Program-made: the position numbers and the translations under genes
In this document: positions 1 through 9,621 of the stretch, in pieces
How positions within the stretch are numbered: position 1 is the first letter of the stretch
Layout: each line of letters starts with the position of its first letter
The notes under the pieces: generated by a model
Told to the model about the DNA's origin: nothing
Databases searched by the model: none
What the model saw: only the letters and a program-made list of their open reading frames with translations
Source of the DNA: Cordia subcordata
Lineage: Eukaryota; Streptophyta; Magnoliopsida; Boraginales; Cordiaceae
NCBI GenBank assembly: GCA_028554755.1
Contig: JAPTOF010000026.1
Span: 744,001-808,000 of the forward strand
Direction of reading: 5' to 3'
Length of the DNA: 64,000 nt

Positions 1-157
1 CTTCTTCAAATAACGCGTATTTGTTCATCTTCTTTCATCTTTCAAGCATCTACCTATTCATCTAAACACTTATTTTCACAAGATGCTTCTAGTTAAATAA
101 GTATGAATACATATCAAATTTTCATTATCAAAATTAATAACTAGTATTTAGCCAACA
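1..157 (-). repeat. partial 3' LTR of the Sirevirus-like element
   Basis: This matches 8550-8706 base for base except about 11 differences and ends in the same terminal CCAACA (TGTTGG on the minus strand). The remainder lies left of the window. Confidence 0.9.
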
Positions 158-174
158 ATCTCTCCCTTTTTTAT
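158..174 (-). other. polypurine tract of the Sirevirus-like element
   Basis: On the minus strand a run of A followed by GGGAGAG lies immediately before the LTR start TGTTGG. This is the expected primer site for plus-strand DNA synthesis. Confidence 0.8.
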
Positions 175-891
175 GATGATAAATTTTTAAGATATGAGCA
201 AAGATACTCCCCCTTAATATTAGCATTCCTTTTTCAAATAAAAGTTTGTTCAAGAAATGCTCCCTCTGTCAAATTTAACTCATGCATATTTTGAAAACAA
301 TCATCAAAACAAACTAATGTAAATCAACTATCATGCAAATCACCTATTAATTCAAGTTCAAGCAATATAATCACAACATATAAACACAAGTGCTCATCTC
401 ATGAGTCAAGCTATATGTGTAGCCAAGCAAATCAAGTTTCTATGTGCCTCTTTTTTCTTTGCTCTTTTTCCCTTCTCCCTCTTTGGCATCATCAAAAATT
501 AATATTGAATCAAGAGGGAAAATGCAAGTAAAAATAGCATAAGCTGAAAGAGTTTAATTCATGAAATAAATGTAATACAACCAGTCTGAAATTGAAAATA
601 GACTAAGAAGTTTAAACCAACTAAAAGTTAACTAAAAATTGTTTGCTAATACTAAAAAATGAGTTTTTAAATATGAAAATCATGTGCACAGTCATGGTGA
701 TTTCTGAAGTACTCCTGCATGTCAGAACGCATACTCGCCATTTTCGAATCAATGTGTTCCCTTCAGAGAGTGAGCTCATTCCATTGGTTTGTTATTGTGG
801 TCCTCGTTTCTCCCATCCCTGTCAGCTGAGAAAAAATCTGTGTCATTATTGAGGGGTCTTCTTTTTGTCCTATTAAGCTAGACCCTATACC
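175..891 (-). other. non-coding 3' region with repeated PPT-like tracts
   Basis: No ORF is supported here. On the minus strand, purine-rich tracts recur near 204-216 (AAGGGGGAGTAT) and 470-495 (GATGATGCCAAAGAGGGAG). Repeated PPT-like motifs upstream of the 3' LTR are a known trait of Sireviruses. Confidence 0.6.
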
Positions 892-2110
892 TCATTGAAT
901 TTCAACTCGGTGTTGCTCAACAATATGCCCCTGTGCTTGTGATTCTCTCATTACTCTCCTAAGAGTAGCTTCTTCAAGCCCTAATTCTTTATCTTCAGAG
1001 GTACTAACAACCATAGGGATCATTCCTGGTATGCCTATGTCAGCTTGTCCCTCGTGCTCAGGTACTTCTTCTTCTTCTAAGTTTATATCTATTCCCTCAA
1101 ACATGTCATCACATGTTGCGCTTCTGGCCCATAAACAGGATTAGTAAACGTTGTCCCCTTTTTCGTTTTGGCCTTAGTAACTGCCTGGAGATCTTGTGAT
1201 AAGCTTTTAAAGGTCTCTTTATTTATTGGTTCCCTATTTTACCAATAAATACCCATGAAATTTATATAAAGCATATCAAAATTCCAAGCAGACTTCCTAA
1301 ATGGAGCATTTGAGGAAATCTTGAAGTGTGAGAAAATATGCATCAAAGCCATACCATATCCAAGAGTAATTGTTTTTCCTCCATCTTTTCCACTAATATG
1401 TAACATGTGTTGTAGAATAAGGAAAGGTAGAGCAATCTTAATTCCCTTTTTCAAGCTATAATAGATATAGGCATCCATTATCGGTATCTTCCCATCATTG
1501 ATATTTCTTGGAAGAATTACTTCACTAATGATTTTGAATGCAATTCTCTTGTTAAAATCAACATCTTTCAATAAGGGAAGAATTAACTCTGGAACCTTAG
1601 GCCCTACATCCTTCCACATAAAATCTATAACTTCTCTTGGCGTATCAGTACCCTTCAACCTTTCGGCCACCCTTGACTATTATAATGTCCCTCTCCTTCT
1701 ACAGGCACATGGAAGATTTTATACAAAGTTTCCTCATTAAGCACCAAGTTTACTCCACAAATAGTTGAAGTTAACTCAAGTTTTGGGCTTTTACGATGTA
1801 CTTCAAGATTGTCATAAAATTCTATCACTAATCTATCTTGAACATCACAATGTAGGTGCATAAACATAAACCAATCATCAAATAATGAAAGATCATCAGT
1901 GCCAGCGAAATCTGAATCCACAAGAAATTTAACATATAAAATCAAGTGTTTTCCTTGAATCTTTGATAGGGGTGGTGGAGGAGATTGTGTTCTCACCCTC
2001 TTTCTTCTTCTTCCACGTTCTTGACCTCTAGCCCTCAAATTCATCATGATTTTGTGTTGTTTTTGAAAAATTGAATCGGTGAAAGCTAGTTTTTTTAAGC
2101 GAGTAATCAA
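892..2110 (-). pseudogene. third ORF of the Sirevirus-like element (envelope-position protein)
   Basis: Three open segments follow each other downstream of RNase H: 2110-1655 (151 aa), 1670-1239 (143 aa, after a one-base shift) and 1104-892 (70 aa). The first starts with a basic Arg-rich stretch and leads into a globular part containing LVIEFYDNLEV and VNLVLNEETLYKIFHVP. The second continues with phrases such as IPIMDAYIYYSLKKG and ALPFLILQHM. The third is acidic and Glu-rich. The arrangement resembles the protein often labelled envelope-like or putative plant transposon protein in plant copia elements. No signal peptide or convincing transmembrane segment is visible, so an envelope function is not shown. 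The frameshifts make it a pseudogene. The family assignment is from memory of pattern only. Confidence 0.65.
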
Positions 2111-2251
2111 AATATAAGAAGAATTTTGGAAGAAATTGGATAAAAATTGAAGGATTATAAGTGGGTTTGAGAGAGTTTTTGGTTAGGGTTAGAAAATTTT
2201 GGGAGTAATTAGTGAATTTAGGGTTAAAACCCCCAATTTTAACATTGTCTA

Positions 2252-2380
2252 CGTTCAACCGATCGACCGGCTGGTCGTGGGGGTCGATCGGCTAGGTCGA
2301 CCGGTCGGATCAAAGAGCACCTTAAATTTTTCTTTTTAGCCGGACGCGCTATAGCTTCAACCGGTCGACCAGCCTGGTCA
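2252..2380. promoter_or_regulatory. CG-rich palindrome cluster before ORF3
   Basis: Several variants of CCGGTCGACCGG occur (2259-2270, 2294-2308, 2359-2373) in otherwise A/T-rich DNA between RNase H and ORF3. Close relatives of the same motifs lie in the LTR at 8061-8218. A promoter or recombination role is inference. Confidence 0.5.
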
Positions 2381-2440
2381 GAAAGTGCCCAAATGCGTAT
2401 TTTTCCATGCCCAAGCCATATAAACACATATATATGTATT

Positions 2441-3880
2441 TCAACCACTTTTTATCATTCTAATTTCTCTTCTAATCTTGCAAAATTGATTCTCATGCAA
2501 TGGTTTAGTAAAAATATCAGCAACTTGATGCAAAGTATCAACAAATTCAAGTATGATATCTCCTTTTTGAACATGATCTCTAATGAAATGGTGCCTAATC
2601 TCAATATGCTTAGTTTTTGAATGTTGAATTGGGTTCTTAATGAGATTAATTGCACTAGTATTATTACAATATATAGGAACATAATCATATTGCAAGCCAT
2701 ATTCAAGTAAATTTTGTTTCATCCACAAAATTTGAGCTATGCAGTTACCAATTACAATATATTCGGCTTTAGTAGTAGAGATAGCGACACTGTTTTGTTT
2801 CCTACAGGACCAAGATACTAAGGAATGTATTAGGAATTGACAAGTCCCACTAGTGCTCTTACGGTCTACTTTGCATCCAGCATAGTCAGTATCAGGAAAT
2901 CCACATAAGTCAAATAAAGTTCCTTTTGCATACTAAAGCCCTTGAGTAATTGTTCTCTTAAGGTATCTAATGATTCTTTTCACAGCAACTAAGTGAGTTT
3001 CCTTAGGATTAGATTGAAATCTAGCACATAAACAAACTGCAAACATGATATCAGGTCTAGAAGCAGTTAAGTACAGTAGGCTACCAATGATACCTTTGTA
3101 TTTCTTCTCATCAACAGGTTTACCTTTCTCACCCTTATCCAATTTTGTTGAGGGGCTCATGGAAGTTCCAATTTCTTTTGCATTTTTAAGTTCAAATTTT
3201 TTGATAATTTCCTTGGTGTATTTGGCTTGATTGATGAAGATCCCCTCCTTTTCTTGTTTGATTTGGAGTCCAAGGAAGAATGTTAACTCTCCCATCATGC
3301 TCATCTTGAACTCCTTGTGCATACACTTAAAAAAGCTCTCACATAAAGAAACATTAGTAGCATCAAAGATTATATCATCAACATAGATTTGAACAAGTAG
3401 GATGTCATTCCCTTCTCTTTTAATAAAAAAATGTAGATCAATTTTTCCTCTTTCAAAGTTGTTTTCCACAAGAAATCCACTAAGTCTTTCATACCAAGCT
3501 CTAGGAGCTTGTTTTAAACCATATAATGCTTTTTCTAGTTTAAAAACATGATTAGAAAAACAAGAATCTTCTAAACCGGGGGGTTGTTCAACATAAACTT
3601 CTTCTTTAATAAATCCATTTAAAAAAAAGGCACTTTTAGCATCCATTTGATAAAGTTTGAAGTCCATATAGCATGCAAATGGAAGTAACATACGAATGGA
3701 TTCAAGTCTAGCTACAGGGGCATAGGTCTCATCATAATCAATTCCTTCTTCTTGATTGTATCCTTGTGCTACTAGTCTAGCCTTGTTCCTAGTTAATATT
3801 TCGGCTTCATCTAGTTTGTTTCTAAATACCCATTTTGTTCCTATTACCGGTCTATCTTTAGGCCTTTCAACTAACTTTCA
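2441..3880 (-). pseudogene. copia reverse transcriptase and RNase H (Sirevirus-like)
   Basis: Read on the minus strand from about 3880 to the stop at 2441 in one frame. RT landmarks are [44 protein letters not shown] and the catalytic YVDD box inside VQIYVDDIIF. RNase H follows with DTDYAGCKVDRKSTSGT, an AEY segment, and the C-terminal HIEIRHHFIRDHV and VADIFTKPL. Two former Trp codons are now stops: TAG at 2933-2935 (expected GLWY) and TGA at 3878-3880 (expected VWKLV). No frameshift was found between protease and RNase H, so the gene decayed by point mutation. FLNG carries an extra Phe. It is the replication core of the dead element and not a host gene. Confidence 0.88.
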
Positions 3881-5430
3881 TACTTTATTTCTGTCAAATT
3901 GGTTAAGTTCTTCTTGCATGGCAATTATCCAATTTTCATCAAGTAAGGCTTCTTTTACATTTTTGGATTCTATATGAGAAATAAATGCATAATGTTCGCA
4001 AAAAGCATTAATATTACTCCTAATTCTTACACCTTCATTTGGATCACCGAGGATTAGATCTTGAGGATGATTTCTTACAAACTTCCAACTCTTCAGTAGG
4101 TCTCTATGCATTTCTTTTGTTTCAACATTTCCTTTGTTTGAGCATTTTTCACTTTCCATATTGGCTTGAGACCTCTTTTCTTGATGTTCTTCTTCTTGCT
4201 TTGCATTCTCTTGTTTTGTTGGACTTTCTTTGTCTTTTGGAGTTGGATTTTCAAGTGTCGTCTTTTCCAAAAGATAACCGACATCGTCAATTTCCTTTCT
4301 CGGCTCAAATGGGTTAATCTCATCAAATGTAACATGCATTGATTCTTCCACAACACGAGTTCTTTTATTATATACTCTTTATGCTTTGCTCTTTGTGGAA
4401 TAACCTAAAAATATACCTTCATTCGATTTAGCATCAAATTTCCTCAAGTAGTCCTTAGTATTTAGGATAAAACATTTACAACCAAACACTTTGAAGTATA
4501 ATATTTTAGGTGTTTTACCATGCCACAATTCATATGGAGTTTTATTTAAGATAGGTCTAATCAAAACTCTTTTTTGTACATAACATGCGGTATTTATGGC
4601 TTCACTCCAAGAATATGTTGGCAAGTTGTGTTCTTTTAGCATAGTTCTTGCCATTTCTTGTAATGTATGATTCTTCCTCTCTCCTACCCCATTTTGTTGA
4701 GGAGTATGAGGGGTCGAAAAGTTCTGTTCAATGTCATGTTCATCACAAAAGTTCATGAAAAGAGTGTCCATATATTCGGTACCATTATCACTACGAATAC
4801 AAGTTATAAAATAGCTTTTCTCATTTTGCACTTTTCTACACAATCTTGGAAATTCATTGAAGACATCATTTTTTTGTGCAAGAAACATGACCCATATAAA
4901 TTTAGTATAATCATCTACTACTACAAATGTATATCTAGAACCTCCTAAGCTAGCCACATTAATAGGTCCAAACAAATCCATATGTAATTGCTGCAATGCT
5001 CTATTTGTTGAAACTTTATTTAGGGATTTGAAGGATATCTTTTATTGTTTTCCTAGTTGACAAGCATCACAAATTTTGTCTTTTTCAAATTTTAGCTTTG
5101 GTAAGTCTCTAACTAGATCATACTTTGACAAATGATTCAATAAGCTCATGCGAGCATGTCCTAATCTTCTATGCCATCACCAAGCATTATCATGCACAAC
5201 AGACAAGCATTTAACATATTGACATACAAGTTGATCAATTTCAATGGTGTAGACATTTTTATTTCTCTTAACTACAAATAATACATTATAATTTCCACAT
5301 TTATAGACAATGCAACTAGAGGATTGAAAAACTATTTTATAACCTTTGTCACACAATTGACTAATGCTAAGTAGGTTAAATTTTAGGCCTTCTACGAGTA
5401 AAACATTGTGTATAGCAAGAGAGTTTTAAT
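3881..5430 (-). pseudogene. copia integrase and pre-integrase domain (Sirevirus-like)
   Basis: Same frame as the RT. A gag-pre-integrase motif (HRRLGHARMSLL) precedes the core domain. Its three catalytic acidic residues are visible: D in HMDLFGP, D in IRSDNGTEY and E in GVGERKNHTL, preceded by TPQQNG. The linker toward RT has ESMHVTFDEINPFEP. In-frame stops occur at 4379-4381 (TAA), 5042-5044 (TAA), 5177-5179 (TGA) and 5426-5428 (TAA). GVGERKN replaces the usual GVVERKN. The enzyme would have inserted the element DNA; this copy is inactive. Confidence 0.85.
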
Positions 5431-5499
5431 TACCAATGGTTCCTTTTCTGATTATTTTTCCTTTGCTATTGTCGCCAAAGGTGACGTCTCCTTCTTTTG

Positions 5500-5590
5500 T
5501 CTTTTTTTATTTGTAGAAAAGTGAAGAGTTCCCCGTCATGTGCTTAGAACTACAACTATCCAGGATCCACTTCGTTTTGTTTGTTTTGCT
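5500..5590 (-). pseudogene. copia aspartic protease remnant
   Basis: The motif WILDSCSSKHMTGNSS is read at about 5569-5522 in the pol frame. Family members normally have DSG at the active site and a following Cys; here the sequence reads DSCSS, so the conserved Gly is gone. A TAA stop lies at 5507-5509. Polyprotein processing would fail. Confidence 0.7.
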
Positions 5591-5659
5591 TTCATTGCAT
5601 ACCTACACATATGAAATTCAAATGCAATTCTTTATTTTGGGGTCCCCAACACCTTAGGT

Positions 5660-7318
5660 CTATGCGTTAGTTTCAATTTTTGTTTTTGACCACCCATTGA
5701 GGTCTTTACCAATGTGGAACATATGATCCTCTATCACGAAATTTCTTATAGTAACAATGAGTAGATATATGTCTTTTCTTTTCACAATATATACAAGTAA
5801 TATTAGATTTTGGTGAAGAGGAGGATGTAGAGGTAGAAGCCTTGACAAAGTAGGTTTTGAAATACTTTTGATTAATGTTTGGTTTGTACACAATTTCGCT
5901 CTTATCAAAAGCCATTTTTTTACTTCCAAGGAGTTTTTCAAAATTCTCCTTGCCATTTGTAAATTTTTGAATAATCCTATTCAAGTCCATGTTTTTCTTC
6001 TTCAAATCTTTAACCTCTTTTTCAAATTTCACAAAATTTTCAGCATATGAATAATTTTCTTTTTCCAAGATTTCCATCTTTTCTATAAGAGAGGCATTTT
6101 TCTTTTCTAAAATTTCTTTTTCATCAAGAATAAGTTTTTGCCAAAGCTAGAGATAGATCATCATGTAATTTAGCAAATGAATCTTTTAGTTCATCAAAAC
6201 TATATTCCTCTTCCTCTGCTTCATTAGATGAATAATAAATAGATGGAGAAGGTGAAGATAGTACCTTATCCTCATTGGCCATGAAGTAAAAGTTGGCTAC
6301 CTGATGTTGCTCTTCCTCATCTTCTTCGCGTTCAGAGGTGTCCCAAGTGGCGTTGAGTGTCTTGCCTTCTTTCTTCTTTGAAAGCTTTGGACAATTTGCT
6401 TTTATGTGTTCTGACTTATTGTAATTAAAGCATTTCAATTCATCACTTTTTGCATCTTTTGTCCTCTTGAAATCCTTGCCTTCTTTTCCCTTTTTCTTCC
6501 AATTTGTATTGCTTGAAGATGCACCTTTCTTCATCTTTCTAAATTTCATGAATCTTTTGAAGTTTCGGGCAAGAAGTGCAATTTCCTCATCTTCTGAGTC
6601 CTCATCATCTTCCTCATTGTCACTTGATGTGTATTTTGATGCAACAAGCGCAATGAACTTCTTTACTTTTCTCTCTTCCTCTTCATGGACTTTTATTTCA
6701 AGCTCATAAGTCATGAGTGATCTAAATAGCTCATTGAGCTCCAATATATTTAAATCCTTAGCTTCCTTGATGGCTGTGACTTTTGGTTGTCATGATTATG
6801 GCAAGCTCTTTAGTACTTTCTTTAATTTCTGTACATTGGAATAATCCTTTCGAAGTACTTTCAAACCGTTAATAATTTCAACAAATCTAGAAAAACATTT
6901 GCTCAACATTTTCATTTGGAAGCATATTAAACAATTTATATCTATGTACAATCATGGCAATCCTAGATTCTTTCACTTGGTTAGTTCCTTCATAAGTTAC
7001 TTCTAATTGGTCCCAAAGTTCTTTAGCTGAAGTGTATCTCATTACCCTTGCAAATTCGGTTACATTCATAGCATTGAATAGATAATTTAATGCTTTTTGA
7101 TTTAACTCAAATAGTTTAATATCTTCATCTTTCCATTCATTTTCGAGTTTGGGTACTCTCCTATCTCTTTCTAATTTTGTAGATAAGGTAGGTCCATTTT
7201 TTATAATTTTCCAAGCTTTACAATCATGTGATTGTATAAATACTTTCATTCTCATTTTCCAAAATGCATAATTTATTCCATCAAAAGTGGGTGCTTGCGT
7301 AATAGAAATTTCCTCCAT
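5660..7318 (-). pseudogene. copia gag polyprotein (Sirevirus-like)
   Basis: The start MEEISITQAPTFDGINYAFW at 7318 is the typical copia gag opening, and 7318-6887 continues through the DUF4219/UBN2-like core (ELWDQLEVTYEGT). After a damaged stretch (6745-6886) it resumes at 6744-6124 in another frame, with acidic and Lys-rich segments and a CCHC knuckle CFNYNKSEHIKANC in which the second Cys is Tyr. A third frame (6077-5706) holds a Lys/Glu-rich coiled coil and an intact CX2CX4HX4C knuckle (CIYCEKKRHISTHC). Two knuckles plus a coiled coil fit Sirevirus gags. Frameshifts separate the three parts. Confidence 0.85.
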
Positions 7319-7363
7319 ATTTGCTAAGATTCTACTAGGTGTTAAACTATAGGTAGAACCCTA

Positions 7364-7375
7364 GTTCTGATACCA
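7364..7375 (-). other. primer binding site, initiator tRNA-Met type
   Basis: The minus strand reads TGGTATCAGAAC two bases inside the 5' LTR boundary, matching the 3' end complement of initiator tRNA-Met except at the penultimate base. Confidence 0.85.
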
Positions 7376-7377
7376 AT

Positions 7378-8706
7378 TGTGGGTGTAAATATATTAAAAG
7401 GGGGTGAATTAAGATATAATTACTAATTTTTGTTTTTAAAAATTTATGAAAATTTAACAATCTCTTTCAAGCAATATATCAAACACAATGTAAACAATAT
7501 AAGCAAATAAGGATAACTAAAGTATAGAGAGAAGAGAGACAAATGATTTAAGGTGGTTCGGCCAAGCCTACGTCCACCGCCCAAGGATGCTCCCCTTAGG
7601 ACTTCAACAACCTTCACTAAATTGCTTCTTCAAATCTTGGTGAAGCAAAAACCAATTTCTTACACCTCTTTGAAGCATAACTTCAAAGAACTTAAGAGTT
7701 CCACTCTTTAGGATTTCCCCACACTTTACAAGCTTTAATGAATGAATCTCTTAAGATCTTTAGCTCTCAAAGTGTGTATATAATCAAAGGAATAAGAAAT
7801 GATAGAGAATTTGAAAATTTTCTTCTCAAAAGAAGATATTGCAATGAATGAAGCTCTTGAAAACTCAAAGATTTTGCAAGAATGGCTCAAAGCTTAATTG
7901 AATGATGATATGAGATTTTGTATACTTGAATTGATGATTTGAATGTGTAATGAAGGTGTATTTAAAGAGATTTGAGTGGTAGGGATTTGGTAGGTAAGGA
8001 AAAGAGGAAAACATTGGCTAGAACGGTAATAAACGGCTAGTGCATTTATTACAGTAACCTGTTCAGCCGGTCGACCGGCTGGCTCGTCCTGTTTCCCCTT
8101 GGCCCTCACTGACTAGGCCGGACGTCTTAGCCGGTCAACCGGCTAGGGGGTTCGACTTTGCCCTTCACTTTTTGTCTTGGCCGAGCGACCCTCCCCAATC
8201 ATCCGGTCGACCAGCTGGGGCGTTCGACCACTCCAGGGAGTGAAATAAAGCCAAACTTAGCCAAAAAACTTTGAGTGCAATTTTCATAACTCCAAATCAC
8301 CTTAAGACATTTTGTAAATACTTTTTATAACTTGAAACACTTCAAAAATACATATTTACTCTATGTGTGCATTTAAATTCATTTGTGCTTCTATGAAATC
8401 AAATATGCATGAGTTTTAAAATGTTTGAGCCATGAAAATGAAAGTTTGAGCCAAACATATAACAATATTTAGGCATTTCACAGAAGAGCAAAAAACGTCT
8501 AGTACCCTTTATGACATCTCTTCTCCTCCTTATGCCTTCTCATCTTCTTTTTCTTCAAATAACGCGTATTTATTCATCTTCTTCCATCTTTCAAGTATCT
8601 ACCTATTCATCTAAGCACTTATCTTCACAAGATGCTTTCAGTCAAATAATTATGAATGCATATCAAATTTTCATCATCAAAATTAATAACTAGTATTTAG
8701 CCAACA
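7378..8706 (-). repeat. 5' LTR of the Sirevirus-like element (1329 bp)
   Basis: The LTR has TG..CA ends (TGTTGG..CCCACA on the minus strand). The part that overlaps the left LTR matches it. It contains CG-rich palindromes at 8065-8080 (AGCCGGTCGACCGGCT, a perfect 16-bp palindrome), 8128-8145 and 8203-8218. It also includes a segment (7550-7700) typical of transcribed LTR regions and no ORF of note. Confidence 0.9.
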
Positions 8707-8779
8707 AAGATAATAACCATGTACAATATCTAGAAAATGTTTACGTATAAGTGATCTTTAATGCATATTAATCCCAACA

Positions 8780-9245
8780 TGTAAGGCATATGCTAGGGTT
8801 AATTGGAAATTCCTTTATAGAATGCTGATAGCTTTGGGATTTAACAATCATTGGAATGACAAAATCAAAAGGTTTGTGCAAAATGTGTAGTATTCTATCC
8901 TCAAAAATGAGGAGAACGTGGGATATTTCAAAGTGGAAAGAGGATTCAAGCAGGGAAACCTTCTCTCTTGCTTTATTTGCCCTAACAGCAAAATATCTGT
9001 TAAGGGGATTGAACTACATCTTCTCTAAATACTATTCTCTAAACTACCACAAAGTTTGTGATATACTAGTGACAAATCTTGCCTATGCAGATGATGTTAT
9101 AATATTTAGTTTTTCAAATAAAGACATTCTGAGAAGAATCATGGCCTTCTTGGACAAATATGAAGGGGTCTTAAGGCAAGTCAACAAACAAAAGAATGGG
9201 ATCATTCTTAGTATAAAGCCTCAAGATCAAGGATCAATATTTTGA
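8780..9245 (+). pseudogene. L1-type (non-LTR) reverse transcriptase fragment
   Basis: One frame from about 8786 reads RVNWKFLYRMLIALGFNN, the plant L1 motif after AYD. A second frame at 8856-9245 contains LAYADDVIIFSFSN, the YADD/FADD catalytic box, then a segment ending EGVLRQVNKQKNGI. An in-frame stop and a frameshift separate them, and only about 150 residues of RT remain. It starts next to the right LTR end of the Sirevirus-like element, which may have inserted into it. Both ends are truncated. Confidence 0.75.
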
Positions 9246-9621
9246 AAAGCTCTACATCCTTATGTAAACTAGAATAGCTAATCTTCCTGTAACATTCCGC
9301 TTTCTCTAACATGCTATTTACTTTTGAATGGCTTATGCCTTTCTTGTCTTTTTTTTTTCTGTTGTTTTTTTTCCATAGATGCCCTTTATCATGTTATATC
9401 CATCATGATTAAAGAAGGAATTGACTTTAGGGTCCATTAGACGGCTTGATCTATCATATCCACTTCAAACAAATTCTTGTGGATAAAAGGCAAGTAAAAT
9501 CACCACATTAAGCTTTAAGAATATAAACTTTCATTTGAAAATTTGACACCAAAAGATAAATGCAACATATTATAACATTTTTTACAATATTTTGCAACCT
9601 TGAGAATTTAATTTTCTTTAT
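9246..9621. other. spacer downstream of AMT2, no gene seen
   Basis: A/T-rich DNA with no supported ORF. Its right part probably includes the AMT2 3' untranslated region, since AMT2 is transcribed leftward. Confidence 0.5.

Larger units (their letters stand above)
1..8706 (-). mobile_element. Sirevirus-like Ty1/copia retrotransposon, decayed
   Basis: A nearly complete LTR retrotransposon reads right to left: 5' LTR 7378-8706, PBS 7364-7375, gag, pol in the order protease, integrase, RT, RNase H (copia order), a third ORF, then the polypurine tract and the first 157 bp of the 3' LTR, the rest lying outside the window. Sirevirus affinity is inferred from a long coiled-coil gag, an extra ORF in the envelope position, CG-rich palindromes in the LTR and several purine tracts before the 3' LTR. 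By eye the 157 shared LTR bases differ at about 11 sites, so the insertion is not recent. All ORFs carry stops or frameshifts, so it cannot be autonomous. The right flank begins AAGAT; the matching left duplication is outside the window. Confidence 0.9.
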
